From: Planctomycetaceae bacterium
Lineage (GTDB): Bacteria > Planctomycetota > Planctomycetia > Planctomycetales > Planctomycetaceae
Length of the DNA: 64,000 nucleotides
Direction: 5' to 3'
Assembly (NCBI GenBank): GCA_029259815.1
Contig: JAJDEJ010000086.1
Span: 1 to 64,000 of the forward strand
Part shown: one piece after another, positions 1-9,602 of the stretch
Layout: each line of letters begins with the position of its first letter
Numbering within the stretch: position 1 is the stretch's first letter
Notes under the pieces: generated by a model
Seen by the model: the letters and a program-made list of their open reading frames with translations, nothing else
Told to the model about the DNA's origin: nothing
Database searches by the model: none
Position numbers and translations under genes: made by a program

Positions 1-15
1 GGGCTGAACGACATT

Positions 16-106
16 GGGTGGCGGGGTCTGAAGCGAAGCGCAAGGCCCCGGCGCGTGTGGACGCCGAATGTCAGGGCCATCCGCTTCGCTGCTGACCCTG
101 CCACCC
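16..106. repeat. Imperfect 33-bp inverted repeat
   Basis: Positions 16-48 and 74-106 are inverted copies of each other, matching at about 28 of 33 positions by eye, around a 25-base GC-rich loop. Each arm begins or ends with GGGTGGC and contains GAAGCG. No reading frame across it looks protein-like. It lies beyond the 3' end of the DUF1501 gene, next to a second, unrelated palindrome at 138-206. It resembles the small palindromic repeats seen in other gaps of this window; no function can be assigned. Confidence 0.6.
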
Positions 107-137
107 CGACCTGTCAATTCAGCTTGGATCAACCACT

Positions 138-206
138 AGCCGCGCCCGTCAGGAAGCGGAACTGCGAATGACATTTCCAAAATTCCGCTTCCTGACGGGC
201 GCGGCT
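138..206. repeat. Perfect 24-bp inverted repeat (hairpin)
   Basis: Arms at 138-161 and 183-206 are exact inverted copies (24 of 24) around a 21-base loop. On the + strand the right arm is followed by GGTGTGTTTTTCTC, so the structure could end transcription coming from the left of the window. On the - strand it lies just past the DUF1501 stop at 220 but lacks a T-tract. The long GC-rich arms with CTTCCTGACGG suggest a dispersed palindromic repeat that may double as a terminator. Confidence 0.65.
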
Positions 207-219
207 GGTGTGTTTTTCT

Positions 220-1671
220 CTAAGCCAGAATCTCGTTGATCACACGGCCTGCCTGATTGTCCGTCAGGGACTGCTCGCGGTTGGACCACTTGTAGGTCAA
301 GGCACTGTGATCGATACCGAACAGGTGCAGCAGCGTGGCGTGGTAGTCGTAGTGGTGGACGACATCGACGACCGCGTGGTGACCCCATTCGTCGGTCGCT
401 CCATGGACGTGACCTGCTTTGAAGCCGCCGCCGGCGACCCACATGCTGAAGCCGTGGGTGTTGTGGTCGCGGCCGATCTTGTCTCGACCGGCGTCGTTTT
501 GAATGACCGGCAGGCGACCCATCTCACCGCCCCAGTGAACGACGGTGGAGTCGAGCAGTCCGCGGGCTTTGAGGTCGGTGACCAGTGCCGCTGAGGGTTG
601 ATCGACCTTACGACAGGCGTTCGGGAGGGACTTGATGATTGAGCCGTGACTGTCCCAGAGCTGATTTTGTGTGTAGACCTGCACGAAGCGCACGCCGCGT
701 TCGATGAGTCGGCGTGCGAGCAGACACCGTGAGCCATACTCACGAGTCGTCGCGTCTTCTGCATGCATGCCGTACATGTCCTGGGTCGCTTTGGATTCCT
801 GCGACAGATCGAGGGCGTCGGTCGCGGCGACTTGCATCTTGGCAGCCAGTTCGTACGACGCAATGCGGGCGTCGAGGTCGTGTTGCCCCGGTCGTTCGCT
901 CAGGTGCCGTTGATTGAGTTCACGAAGGAAGTCGAGCGACTGCGTCTGCGGCTTGCCTTTGAGATGGGCGGCCGGTGTGAGATCGAGAATGCGGGGCTCT
1001 TGAGGTCGCACGACTGTGCCCTGATAAATCGAAGGGAGAAATCCGTTCTGCCAGTTCTCAACGCCCATGACGGGGAGTTGTCCCGGATCGATGAGGGCCA
1101 CGAAGGCGGGCAGGTTGTCGGCCTCGCAGCCGAGCCCGTAGGTCAGCCAACTTCCGAGCGACGGTCGCCCCTCCAGCACGCGTCCCATTTGAAGGGCACG
1201 GATGGACTGCCCGTGATTGTTGACGCCAGTGTGCATCGAGCGGATGAGACAGATGTCGTCCGCGATGGCGGACGTGTACGGAATGAGTTCGGACAGTTCC
1301 ATGCCGCACTCGCCACGCGGGGCGAATTTCCACGGGCTGTGAAACACCTTCGAGCTGGCTTGAGCCGCGTTGTCGTACTTGATGTCGCCGGGGAATGGCT
1401 GGCCGTCGTACTGCGCCATCTCGGGCTTGGGGTCGAAGATATCGTGATGGCTGGGTCCCCCCTGCATCCACAGCGAGATCATCGATCGCGCCTGCGCCGG
1501 CTTGGGAGCCGGCTTCGGCAGCGTGTCGAAAGTCTGCGGCACCAATGACGGTTTGGCGGGCTTCGCCTCAGCCTCGTCCTGTTGGAGCATCCACGTCAGC
1601 GCGACCGAGCTGACGCTCATCGCGGAACCGGCGAGAAAGTGACGTCTCGAGTTGCAGGCGGTGTGTTTCAT
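220..1671 (-). CDS. DUF1501 domain protein with Tat-type leader
   Basis: A 483-residue protein of the DUF1501 family, abundant in Planctomycetota and related in fold to alkaline phosphatase/sulfatase-type enzymes; its reaction is unknown. The N-terminus carries a twin-arginine leader (NSRRHFLAGS, residues 7-16), implying export folded, perhaps with a cofactor. The family motif GGPSHHDIFDPKP lies at residues 71-83, and HGGEMGR and GRDHNTHGFSMW occur near the C-terminus; His and Asp residues there are candidate metal ligands. The start codon shares one base with the stop of the upstream PSD1 gene (TGATG at 1669-1673), so the two are translationally coupled. PSD1/DUF1501 pairs are a recurrent planctomycete arrangement, suggesting joint work in the periplasm or outer compartment. 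The family call is firm, the function unknown. Confidence 0.93.
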   Translation of the reverse strand: MKHTACNSRRHFLAGSAMSVSSVALTWMLQQDEAEAKPAKPSLVPQTFDTLPKPAPKPAQARSMISLWMQGGPSHHDIFDPKPEMAQYDGQPFPGDIKYDNAAQASSKVFHSPWKFAPRGECGMELSELIPYTSAIADDICLIRSMHTGVNNHGQSIRALQMGRVLEGRPSLGSWLTYGLGCEADNLPAFVALIDPGQLPVMGVENWQNGFLPSIYQGTVVRPQEPRILDLTPAAHLKGKPQTQSLDFLRELNQRHLSERPGQHDLDARIASYELAAKMQVAATDALDLSQESKATQDMYGMHAEDATTREYGSRCLLARRLIERGVRFVQVYTQNQLWDSHGSIIKSLPNACRKVDQPSAALVTDLKARGLLDSTVVHWGGEMGRLPVIQNDAGRDKIGRDHNTHGFSMWVAGGGFKAGHVHGATDEWGHHAVVDVVHHYDYHATLLHLFGIDHSALTYKWSNREQSLTDNQAGRVINEILA

Positions 1672-4283
1672 CAGTCGATGTACAGAAATTCGTTGGAGCT
1701 GAGCAGCATCTGGCAGAGCGTCTCGAGCGCTCGCTGCTCGGCGGTGGGTGAGGCAGGCTGCTTGTCGTCCTTGGGGGGCGGCAGCTCTGATGTGAAGGTC
1801 GCTGTCTGCTCCTCGAGAAAGCTGCGGGCTGATGCGCGTTCGGAATCATCGGGAGAGCGACAGAAGGCGAGTTGCCACGCGCGGGTGATCCGGGCGTCCG
1901 GTTCGTTGCCGGCTTCGGCTTCAACTCGCCGGGCGAATTGACTTGCGTAGTTCAGCACAAAATCGCTGTTCATCAGCATCAGCGACTGCGGAGCCACGGT
2001 TGAGGTGCGGCGCATGTCGCAGTTGGGAGCCATGCGAGGCCAGTCAAACGTATCGAGCACCGCGAGCGGGCGTGTGCGGCGGACCTCGACGTACACACTA
2101 CGACGCAAGTCTTCCCCATGCAGCGGCAGCACTTCGCCCGGCCGACCCGCACTCAGATTCTCAATCCCCAACACCCAGCGACCAACGCGGTCCGCGATCA
2201 CGGAGACAGCCGGTCCGAACGACTTGTCATTCAACGCGCCGCTGACCGTCAAGATCGCGTCTCGGAGAGCTTCGGCATCCAGACGTCGCAGGTTGGCACT
2301 TCCATACAGCAGGTTGTCCGGATCGGCTTCCATGAGCGTGCGGTCAGTCCGCAAAGCCTGTCGGTAGGCGGTTGAGCGGAGGATGAGTCGATGGATGTGT
2401 TTGACGCTCCAGCCGGAGTCGATGAACTCAGCAGCGAGCCAGTCCAACAGTTCGGCGTGCGTTGGCGGAGTCCCGAGCACGCCGAAGTCAGCCGGAGTGT
2501 TAACGAGTCCACGACCGAAATGATGCAGCCAGATGCGATTGACGATCACGCGTGCGAGGAGCGGGTGGTTCGGGTCCGTCAGCCGTTTGGCGAGGGCTGT
2601 CCGGCGACCGGTCGTCGGGAATCCGTCATCGTCGATGGGCACCTCTGGCAGTGAGGCATTGGTGGAGACGACGCTGAGCCCTGCCGGTTCCAATTCCTGT
2701 TTGGGTTGTTCGTGGTCGCCACGTACGAAGAGATAAGAAACAGGGAGATGTCCCGGCGGCTCCGTCAGCGCTCTCACGAAACGCTCTTCAGGCTTGGTGT
2801 CACGGATGCCTTTGGCTTTGTCCGCCAGTACCTTCAACTCGTCAGCCGCTTTCTTGTCATACAGGTACAACGATCCGGCGGTCACGTTGAGGCTGGGGTG
2901 TTTCTTGAGCAGGGCGACCTGTTCGTCGGTTCGCTCTTTCTCCGGCGTGTCATGAGCCGCACGAGCCGTCTCGCGGATTTCCTCGGGGAGCTTGGCCAGT
3001 TCCAGTTCAAACGTCGCTGAGATGAAGGCGGTCTGCTTTTCGGTCCGCTCAGCATCGATCTTTTTTGCTTCTGCTTCGATCTCCGCCGCCTGGGCCCGAT
3101 CAGCATCGGTGTACAGTGAGACGAGCCGTTGCTTGGGTGCCTTCCATGTTTTCCAGTCCATCGCCGGGTCGAAGACGGCTCGCAGCCGATAGTAGTCAGC
3201 CTGTGGGATGGGATCGTAACGATGGTCATGACATTGGGCACATCCCACCGTCAGCCCTATCAGCGATGACGTGACGATCTTGACCGTCTCCGCGACGACG
3301 TCGTTGCGGGCCACGTTCGCATCGTCGACGGCACCGCCCGTGCCATCAGGGGCCATCCGCAGGAAGCCGGTCGCGGTCAGCAACTCTGCGTCTTCGTCTG
3401 AGAGATTGTCCAGCGGCGTGGTGATCAGTTCATCCCCCGCGAGTTGTTCCCGTACAAAGCGGTCGAACGGCTTGTCGTCATTGAAGGACCGAATGACATA
3501 GTCCCGATACCGCCACGCATGCGGTCGCTGTGCGTCCGTGAGATTGTAGCCTTCTGAATCCGCATACCCGGCAACGTCCAGCCAGTGACGTCCCCACCGT
3601 TCACCGTAATGGGGCGATGCCAACAGTTCGTCAATTAACCGGTCATAGGCATCGGATGATTCGTCCGCGATGAACCGCTCGACCTCCTCAGGTGTCGGCG
3701 GCAGTCCCACGAGATCGAACATGACTCGCCGCAACAGTGACGCCGGCGCGGCATCATCGGCGAAGGTGAAGTCCTGGGCTTCGAGTTTCGCCAGCAGAAA
3801 CGTATCGATGGGTGTCCGCACGCGGTCGACGTTCCTGACTGACGACACACTTGGCCGTTCGATCGGCTGAAACGACCAATGGGACCGCTCCTCCTCTGTG
3901 ATGTAGAAACCGTCGATCGCTTCTGGTTCTGGTCGCAGTGTTGGGGCACCGGCGTCAATCCAGCGACGGATGGTGTCGATCTGCTCGTCGGTCAGACGGT
4001 GTGCCTCTTCGGGAGGCATCTCTCCATCACGGACACGCTGAAAGAGCAGACTGCCCTCACTGTCACCCGGCACGATCGCAGGACCCGACTCGCCGCCGGT
4101 GGTCATCAGCCTGGCCAGCCGCACGTCGAGACCACTCTCCAACTGGCCATCCTCGCCGTGACATTGAAAACAAGCCGCCTTCATGAGTGGCCGCACGTCA
4201 CGCTCGAAAGACACAGACGGATCGTCCGCAGCGGCGCAGACAGACGCAAGGAGGAACAGCGATAGACTTGTGAGTCGAGTCAT
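1671..4283 (-). CDS. PSD1 / planctomycete cytochrome C domain protein
   Basis: An 870-residue exported protein with the standard order PSCyt1 (cytochrome c-like), DUF1549, DUF1553 (PSD1). The start at 4283 is preferred over one 24 codons upstream because it begins a clear signal peptide (MTRLTSLSLFLLASVCAAA). A heme-binding CFQCH is at residues 38-42, and a second CxxCH (CAQCHDHRYDPIP) sits in the DUF1549 part. A charged, coiled-coil-like stretch (about residues 410-480) links DUF1549 to the C-terminal DUF1553 part, where RVIVNRIWLHHFGRGLV and the conserved end SSNEFLYID are visible. Overlap with the DUF1501 gene indicates one transcription unit. The role is presumably electron transfer or oxidation of an extracytoplasmic substrate; no substrate is known. 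Confidence 0.93.
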   Translation of the reverse strand: MTRLTSLSLFLLASVCAAADDPSVSFERDVRPLMKAACFQCHGEDGQLESGLDVRLARLMTTGGESGPAIVPGDSEGSLLFQRVRDGEMPPEEAHRLTDEQIDTIRRWIDAGAPTLRPEPEAIDGFYITEEERSHWSFQPIERPSVSSVRNVDRVRTPIDTFLLAKLEAQDFTFADDAAPASLLRRVMFDLVGLPPTPEEVERFIADESSDAYDRLIDELLASPHYGERWGRHWLDVAGYADSEGYNLTDAQRPHAWRYRDYVIRSFNDDKPFDRFVREQLAGDELITTPLDNLSDEDAELLTATGFLRMAPDGTGGAVDDANVARNDVVAETVKIVTSSLIGLTVGCAQCHDHRYDPIPQADYYRLRAVFDPAMDWKTWKAPKQRLVSLYTDADRAQAAEIEAEAKKIDAERTEKQTAFISATFELELAKLPEEIRETARAAHDTPEKERTDEQVALLKKHPSLNVTAGSLYLYDKKAADELKVLADKAKGIRDTKPEERFVRALTEPPGHLPVSYLFVRGDHEQPKQELEPAGLSVVSTNASLPEVPIDDDGFPTTGRRTALAKRLTDPNHPLLARVIVNRIWLHHFGRGLVNTPADFGVLGTPPTHAELLDWLAAEFIDSGWSVKHIHRLILRSTAYRQALRTDRTLMEADPDNLLYGSANLRRLDAEALRDAILTVSGALNDKSFGPAVSVIADRVGRWVLGIENLSAGRPGEVLPLHGEDLRRSVYVEVRRTRPLAVLDTFDWPRMAPNCDMRRTSTVAPQSLMLMNSDFVLNYASQFARRVEAEAGNEPDARITRAWQLAFCRSPDDSERASARSFLEEQTATFTSELPPPKDDKQPASPTAEQRALETLCQMLLSSNEFLYID

Positions 4284-4395
4284 CACGGCGGTCAACAAAG
4301 GTGGGACGTTGGGGCGGGAACCGTGTCCCACAAGTGTACAACATGTCCCCCACATTTGACCACGGAAACTCGATGTCCAGGCTGGAATGCGGAAT

Positions 4396-4820
4396 CGGGT
4401 GTCGTCGATCGTTCGTGGTGGTTCGAACGGCTCAAAGAGAAAAGTGGCTGGGAGACTCGTCTATCCCTGATGAGAATCGACCCTGAAAGGGTCACACAAC
4501 ACAGCCCAAGGTCGCGAGCGGAGCGAGCGCACCTTGGGTGCGCGGCCCCAACATCTCGTCTACCCCAACGGGGTTGAACACGTCTCTGGAACATGCGTCG
4601 ATTGTGTCGCGAGTCTGTGGAACCCCTTCAGGGTTCGGCTCAATGGCACGGACGCTCCCCAGGGTGCGCTCACTGCGTGAGCGACCCTGGGCTTTGTGAT
4701 GTGACCCCGTTGGGGTCACACGGAATCCCGCCTCCCCCTGATAACCAGGTTCCCAGAGTCGACTTCGTGCCAGGCAATGCACCGAACAACCACACCACCA
4801 CGAGCAATCGACGGCACCCG
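4396..4820. repeat. Composite six-hairpin element, copy A, with terminal inverted repeats
   Basis: The ends 4396-4422 and 4794-4820 are inverted copies, about 24 of 27 by eye, sharing TCGTGGTGGT. Inside lie six hairpins in fixed order: small 4479-4493 (GACCCTGAAAGGGTC), large 4505-4538 (CCCAAGGT...ACCTTGGG), small 4562-4574, small 4620-4636, large 4658-4691 (CCCAGGGT...ACCCTGGG), small 4702-4718 (TGACCCCGTTGGGGTCA). The same order recurs at 6646-6864 and 28172-28391. Short frames across it have no protein character. With its flanks it fills the 748-base gap between the PSD1 gene and the next CDS; nothing else is seen in that gap. Confidence 0.8.
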
Positions 4821-5031
4821 CCGGGATGGGTCCACAATGGTGGACCGTGACTGGCCTGCGTCTCGCTCGAAGGCAACACCATCCCTGACACATTCGCCGC
4901 ACGTTGAGGCCGCGTTAGTCCGCATCATCAACAGCGAAATGTTTGACCGAGCGCTGACACGCAGTTACCCTGCCAGACACAGGAATCTTCCAAGTCATCG
5001 ATGACGAATTCAAAGTTCGCCACTCAGATAC

Positions 5032-5694
5032 ATGTCCGACAAATCGAAACCGACACCACCTATGATTAACGGCTGGCTGCGTTTCTTATGCGGTACACTC
5101 GCACTTGCGCTCGCACTGGGTTCGATCGTCGTTGTATGCAACCCTCCGATCCGCGTCCACGCTGACAAAGACGCGGCGGGCAGCGTTATAAAACAGTCGG
5201 AATCTCCCGCAGAAATGGCCACGCCATTTACAGTTGTCTTTGTCGCTGCGAGCGGACTCCTACTTTATGTCATCAATGGTTATCGGATAACAAAACTTGC
5301 CGCTGGCGGCGTCGAAGCTGAGGCGGTGCCGTCAGCAGGTGAGAAGGCAGTTGAATACTTCACAACAGAATCACCAGACGCCGCAATTGCGACCAACGAA
5401 GTTGACAACGACTCTCCTGAACCCACCGAAGCACCGAGCAAAGTTCTTACCTCTCACGGAGATTCGTTCTCCGTTTTCGAGCTAACCGATATTCCTTTTA
5501 CCGTAATCGCTGACGCGATAGGCAACTGGCCAGACAGCACACCGCAACCCAAGAATCTCGCGGAGTTTGAATTCGCCACCCGCAAACAAGGCAAAGGCAA
5601 TCATCCGTGGATCATCAAGTTCAATGGGTGCCAGCCGGTCAAAGTATCGTACGGCGGTAGGGCCAAAACGGAATCCACGGTTGACACACAATAG
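5032..5694 (+). CDS. Hypothetical two-helix membrane protein
   Basis: A 220-residue protein with no family I recognise. Residues about 14-36 and 64-82 are hydrophobic helices separated by a short polar loop, so both ends probably lie on the same side of the membrane. Residues about 88-135 form an acidic, proline- and serine-rich linker, followed by a roughly 80-residue C-terminal domain (VFELTDIPFTVIADAIGNW onwards) that looks globular. It stands alone between palindromic repeats with no same-strand neighbour. Codon use looks like ordinary coding sequence and the two membrane helices support a real gene. The function is unknown. Confidence 0.65.
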   Translation: MSDKSKPTPPMINGWLRFLCGTLALALALGSIVVVCNPPIRVHADKDAAGSVIKQSESPAEMATPFTVVFVAASGLLLYVINGYRITKLAAGGVEAEAVPSAGEKAVEYFTTESPDAAIATNEVDNDSPEPTEAPSKVLTSHGDSFSVFELTDIPFTVIADAIGNWPDSTPQPKNLAEFEFATRKQGKGNHPWIIKFNGCQPVKVSYGGRAKTESTVDTQ

Positions 5695-5819
5695 TGGCGA
5701 ACAAAGCGATGCACGGCAGCGGCCGTCGTCATCGGTCTTGAATGGAAAGTCGATCGCGGTCGCCCTGTGATCTTGGTCGTTATGCCACTGGATCGACTTC
5801 CCGCAAAATGCCGGGTGTC

Positions 5820-5969
<150 letters not shown>

Positions 5970-6089
5970 CCACTTAATGACGTTGGCTGGTTTGGTCCTC
6001 CGGAGGGAAATGCGACCCAACCTGTGGTAAGAATCGGGTACTACGGGTTGAGACAACCCGTGCGACCCTCTGTCATTTCCCGAACTCCG

Positions 6090-6368
6090 TCAGTCTTCCA
6101 GGAACTTTCGCGGCAGGGCGATCGAGTAGAGCACGGTGAGTCCGCCGGCGGCGAGCAGGGTGATGGGCATCCATTGGGGGGGGGAGAACTCGTGCTTCGT
6201 TGCGGGGGAGACCCGCACGAAGATCTGTGGCATGCGTGATTGCTGCATCTCGGCGGCATCTCGCAGCGTCACGCGGTCCACAAAGAGGAGTGTGCTTCCG
6301 GTCATCATCAGGGCGAAGCCGAGTCCAATCACACAGGGACGGACGAGTCGGATGATGAGAGCACGCAT
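6090..6368 (-). CDS. Small hypothetical membrane protein
   Basis: A 92-residue protein with two hydrophobic segments (about residues 8-30 and 66-84) and a polar loop of about 35 residues between them (VSPATKHEFSPPQW). It belongs to no family I recognise. The alternation of hydrophobic and charged segments and the positive charges flanking the helices (MRALIIRLVRP at the start, LPRKFLED at the end) suggest a true small inner-membrane protein. It lies between two palindromic elements with no operon partner, so support is from composition only. Confidence 0.5.
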   Translation of the reverse strand: MRALIIRLVRPCVIGLGFALMMTGSTLLFVDRVTLRDAAEMQQSRMPQIFVRVSPATKHEFSPPQWMPITLLAAGGLTVLYSIALPRKFLED

Positions 6369-6557
6369 GGGAAGGATGCCGGCGCAACGTCAGAGAGGTT
6401 GATGGAGGCATCCGTGCTCTTCGAGTATCGGACGGCAGGAGATTCGCCATGAACGATCGTTGGGGGTGATCACGCATTCGGCGGCTCCTGCGAGAGAAGA
6501 ATCGCTTCGCAGGAATGATCCGGTCACACCGATGGTGACGATTGGGTGTGGTCCCCA

Positions 6558-6942
6558 ATTGGTGGTGGTGCAATTGTTCAGTTGTTGGCTGGAAGTCGGT
6601 CTTAACGGGGCAGCTCTCTGGAACGATCAGCCATCGACATCGCCTGACCCCAACGGGGTCGAACATCACAGCCCAGGGTCGCTCACAGCGTGAGCGCACC
6701 CTGGGTTGAGATCACGCCGTGCCGACGAACCCTGAAAGGGTTCTATCGGCGACTGCCAAGGATGCAACCCCGTTGGGGTTGTGGTGTCCGGGAGACGTCC
6801 CGGCCCCAGGGTGCGCTCGCTGCGCTCTCGACCCTGGGCTGTATGATGAGACCCCTGTGGGGTCGCTCCTCCAATTCGCGAGCATTCGCCCGACTCCTCG
6901 TCCACCGAAACATCATGACTGAACATCCGCACCACCACCAAT
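6558..6942. repeat. Composite six-hairpin element, copy B, with terminal inverted repeats
   Basis: Terminal inverted repeats at 6558-6581 and 6919-6942 match at about 21 of 24 positions and share ATTGGTGGTGGTGC. Internal hairpins follow the same order as copy A: small 6646-6660 (GACCCCAACGGGGTC), large 6672-6705, small 6727-6743, small 6766-6780 (AACCCCGTTGGGGTT), large 6805-6838, small 6850-6864. An extra hairpin (CCGGGAGACGTCCCGG) is at 6788-6803. The termini of copies A and B share a GTGGTGGT core followed by a TTGTTC-like motif, so they belong to one family. It fills most of the 693-base gap before leuB; no gene is seen in the gap. Confidence 0.8.
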
Positions 6943-7061
6943 CAGCGCCTGCACCCATGATGATTCTTAACATTCGATCTGCTGGAATCACCATCATGGC
7001 TCCGCTACATTGGCGATCACATGGCCGGTGACGGCGGATCGACAGACTGAAAGGCACCAAC

Positions 7062-8138
7062 GTGGACGCGAGAATTGTACTTCTTCCGGGAGACGGCATC
7101 GGACCGGAAATCGTGGCGCAGGCGGAGCGCGTGCTGCAGGTCATTGCAGAACGCCACGGCCATCACTTCCAATTATCGAGTCATCCGATCGGCGGCTGTG
7201 CGATCGATGAGTTTGGCGATCCGTTGCCCGAGTCGACGCTGGACGCCTGTCGCGAGTCGGCTGCGATCCTGCTGGGAGCCGTCGGTGGACCCAAGTGGGA
7301 TGATCCGCATGCCAAGACTCGTCCGGAAGTCGGTCTGTTGAAGATCCGCAAGGAACTTGGCCTGTTCGCCAATCTGCGGCCCATCAACCCGCACCCGGCC
7401 CTGCTCGATTCGTCACCCCTGAAACGACACATCATCGAAGGGACGGACATTCTGTTCGTCAGAGAGTTGACCGGCGGCATTTACTTTGGAGACTCAGGGG
7501 TCCATGAGAACGGTGACGGGAAATCCGCCTTCAACACGATGACCTACTCACAGGAAGAGGTGAAACGGGTCGTGCGCGTGGCAGCGACGGCGGCCCTCAA
7601 ACGTCGCGGCAAGCTCACTTCTGTTGACAAGGCGAACGTGCTCGAAGTCTCACGACTCTGGCGTCACACGGCCGAACAGATCGTGAAATCAGAGTTTCCG
7701 ACACTCGAATACGAAGTTGTACTGGTCGATGCGATGGCGATGCACCTCATCTCGCGACCGACGGACTTTGACGTCGTGGTGACAGGCAACATGTTCGGTG
7801 ACATCCTGACCGACGAAGCATCGATGCTGCCCGGCTCGCTGGGGCTGCTGCCCTCGGCGTCTGTGGGAGAGTCTGGACCCGGGTTGTACGAACCGATCCA
7901 CGGCTCTGCCCCGGACATTGCCGGCAAGGGCGTGGCGAATCCGCTCGCGACAATCCTTGCCACCGCCATGCTGCTCCGACATTCGTTGCACCTCGAAGCA
8001 GAAGCCGTAGCGATCGAAACGGCTGTCTCACAAGTGTTGAATGACGGCCATCGGACGGCTGACATCGCCCAATCGGGAGAGACGGCGATTGGCACGGTGG
8101 CGATGGGCGATCTCGTGTTGAGTGCCCTCGCCAGCTGA
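7062..8138 (+). CDS. leuB: 3-isopropylmalate dehydrogenase
   Basis: A 358-residue cytoplasmic enzyme of leucine biosynthesis that oxidises and decarboxylates (2R,3S)-3-isopropylmalate with NAD+ and a divalent metal. Visible motifs are LLPGDGIGPEI near the N-terminus, RELTGGIYFG, TYSQEEVKRVVRVA, the catalytic-lysine region LTSVDKANVLEVSRLW, the metal-binding NMFGDILTDEASMLPGSLG, and the NAD-binding GSAPDIAGKGVANP. Length is normal for LeuB. The start is GTG at 7062, with AAAGG about 8 bases upstream. No other leu gene is adjacent, in keeping with dispersed amino-acid genes in this phylum. It converges with the next gene across an 18-base gap. Related isocitrate or tartrate dehydrogenases are less likely given the LeuB-type RELTGGIYFG. 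Confidence 0.95.
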   Translation: MDARIVLLPGDGIGPEIVAQAERVLQVIAERHGHHFQLSSHPIGGCAIDEFGDPLPESTLDACRESAAILLGAVGGPKWDDPHAKTRPEVGLLKIRKELGLFANLRPINPHPALLDSSPLKRHIIEGTDILFVRELTGGIYFGDSGVHENGDGKSAFNTMTYSQEEVKRVVRVAATAALKRRGKLTSVDKANVLEVSRLWRHTAEQIVKSEFPTLEYEVVLVDAMAMHLISRPTDFDVVVTGNMFGDILTDEASMLPGSLGLLPSASVGESGPGLYEPIHGSAPDIAGKGVANPLATILATAMLLRHSLHLEAEAVAIETAVSQVLNDGHRTADIAQSGETAIGTVAMGDLVLSALAS

Positions 8139-8156
8139 CCGCATTCGACCGGATGG

Positions 8157-8627
8157 CTACAGTTCCGGGTCTGCCAGCGGTGCTGCACCGTTGGACTGAT
8201 CGTGACCATTGGATATCTGAGCACGCAGCGCAGCTGCCTCCTGTTCGAGCTTGCGTTGCTCGGCCCAGATGCGATTAAGAGCCACTGTAGTGTGGACCTT
8301 CGTCGAGGCCATGTCACCCATGGCCAGCAGGAACAGCCACATGACCAGCAGCAGGACCACGATCCAGTACAACGCAAACCACCACGGTGATCCCGCGAAC
8401 ACACGGACCACATCACCCACGGGGAGCATCACTCCGATCAGAGTCAGCAATCCGGATGCCTTCATTCGACGACGAAACCGCCGATGCAGGAAGTGTCGGT
8501 CAGCATCATCCAGATCGGGATCGTCCTGCTGTTGTTTCCAGGCACGCATGTGTGATCGCAGCATGAGCACACCGCCGATGACGAGTGCGCCTCCGAAGGC
8601 TGCTGATACCCACCAACTCTTATCCAC
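8157..8627 (-). CDS. Hypothetical membrane protein with C-terminal helix
   Basis: A 156-residue protein of unrecognised family. Hydrophobic helices lie at about residues 5-23, 60-77 and 83-104. Between the first and second is a very basic stretch (HFLHRRFRRRMKA), and the C-terminus has a charged coiled-coil-like helix (WAEQRKLEQEAAALRAQI). The basic loop and the tail are therefore probably on opposite faces of the membrane. It converges with leuB. ScpB lies upstream on the same strand, about 145 bases away, so co-transcription is possible but not shown. Confidence 0.7.
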   Translation of the reverse strand: MDKSWWVSAAFGGALVIGGVLMLRSHMRAWKQQQDDPDLDDADRHFLHRRFRRRMKASGLLTLIGVMLPVGDVVRVFAGSPWWFALYWIVVLLLVMWLFLLAMGDMASTKVHTTVALNRIWAEQRKLEQEAAALRAQISNGHDQSNGAAPLADPEL

Positions 8628-8771
8628 CCCATTGTCCTCGAATCAGACGGCAATCATCGTGAGTTGCGCCTTGTCCGGCGCAAGGCGACCATACTCTTGC
8701 GACCCGTGAGGAGCATCGTAACGGACAGCTTCACGAAATGCATCGAGCCTTGGAGAGCCTCCAGGGATTGC

Positions 8772-9602
8772 TCATTTCAACATCAAGTCTTCAGGCAGCG
8801 GCAGGTCGTTGAGGCTGCGCAATCCGAAGAGTTCGAGAAAGCGAGGCGTCGTGCGATAGGTCACATCATCTGTGGAATCGTCGCCGCGCTCCAGGCAAAC
8901 CAGTTGTCGCCGCAAGAGTTGGCGAACGAGCGATGCGGCGTTCGGTTTGCCGGTCTCCTCCAAACCATCCTGAGGGACGGGCTGTCGATAAGCGACGAAC
9001 GCCAGGACTTCCAATGCCTCCTGAGACAGCTTGACGTCCTTGGGGCTCGTGCCAAAGACACGATCTTGCACCGGCTGAAATTCCTCGCGCAACAGCAGCT
9101 GATATCCGCCTTCACCCAGCCGAATCTCGTAGGGCCGATGCTCGTCGGCATACTGAGCGTTCAGCCCGGCGACCAGTTCTTCGATGTCATCGGCTGATGA
9201 GTCTTCGCCCAGCATCGACCCCAATCGCTTGCTCGTCAGCGATCCCCCTCCGACAAACAAGGCCGCCTCGATCACCTGTCGCGGTTGAATGCGGCTCTCG
9301 CCTCCGTCACGGGGCAGTTCAAATTCATCGACTTCCACAGGTTCAGGGGCGCTGGTTGAGGGGGTGACGGAAGACTCTGTTGACGAGTCCTTCGGTTCAG
9401 ACGGCTCCCCATCGAGAGCTCCCTCCCCTAAGTCATCCTCACCATCGGCGTTCATCACTTGTTCAGCAGTCGTGACCGCTTGCAAGGCACGCTCGTACGC
9501 CGCTTCGATGTCATCGGCAGACAGACTCAGGATCGTATCCTCATCAGCCGTGGAAAGATCCGCATCTTCCGAGCTGGACGAGGATTCGGGACTCTGAGAC
9601 AT
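8772..9602 (-). CDS. scpB: Segregation and condensation protein B
   Basis: ScpB, the winged-helix kleisin partner that with ScpA and SMC forms the bacterial condensin used in chromosome segregation. From the ATG at 9602 it is 276 residues; an upstream in-frame ATG is rejected because the added residues are not protein-like. The C-terminal 170 residues hold the two winged-helix domains (QVIEAALFVGGGSLTSKRLG and LSQEALEVLAFVAYRQPV are family hallmarks, as is YRTTPRFLELFGLRSLNDLP). The first about 105 residues are an acidic, Ser/Thr/Glu-rich, probably disordered extension that ScpB proteins of most phyla lack. scpA is not nearby. It is divergent from proB across 185 bases. Confidence 0.93.
   Translation of the reverse strand: MSQSPESSSSSEDADLSTADEDTILSLSADDIEAAYERALQAVTTAEQVMNADGEDDLGEGALDGEPSEPKDSSTESSVTPSTSAPEPVEVDEFELPRDGGESRIQPRQVIEAALFVGGGSLTSKRLGSMLGEDSSADDIEELVAGLNAQYADEHRPYEIRLGEGGYQLLLREEFQPVQDRVFGTSPKDVKLSQEALEVLAFVAYRQPVPQDGLEETGKPNAASLVRQLLRRQLVCLERGDDSTDDVTYRTTPRFLELFGLRSLNDLPLPEDLMLK

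Noticed and set aside
4284-5031. Several 60-136-codon frames through the composite repeat
   Set aside because: Their codons fall in hairpin stems and the translated sequence is different in the three copies, so the constraint is on structure and not on protein.
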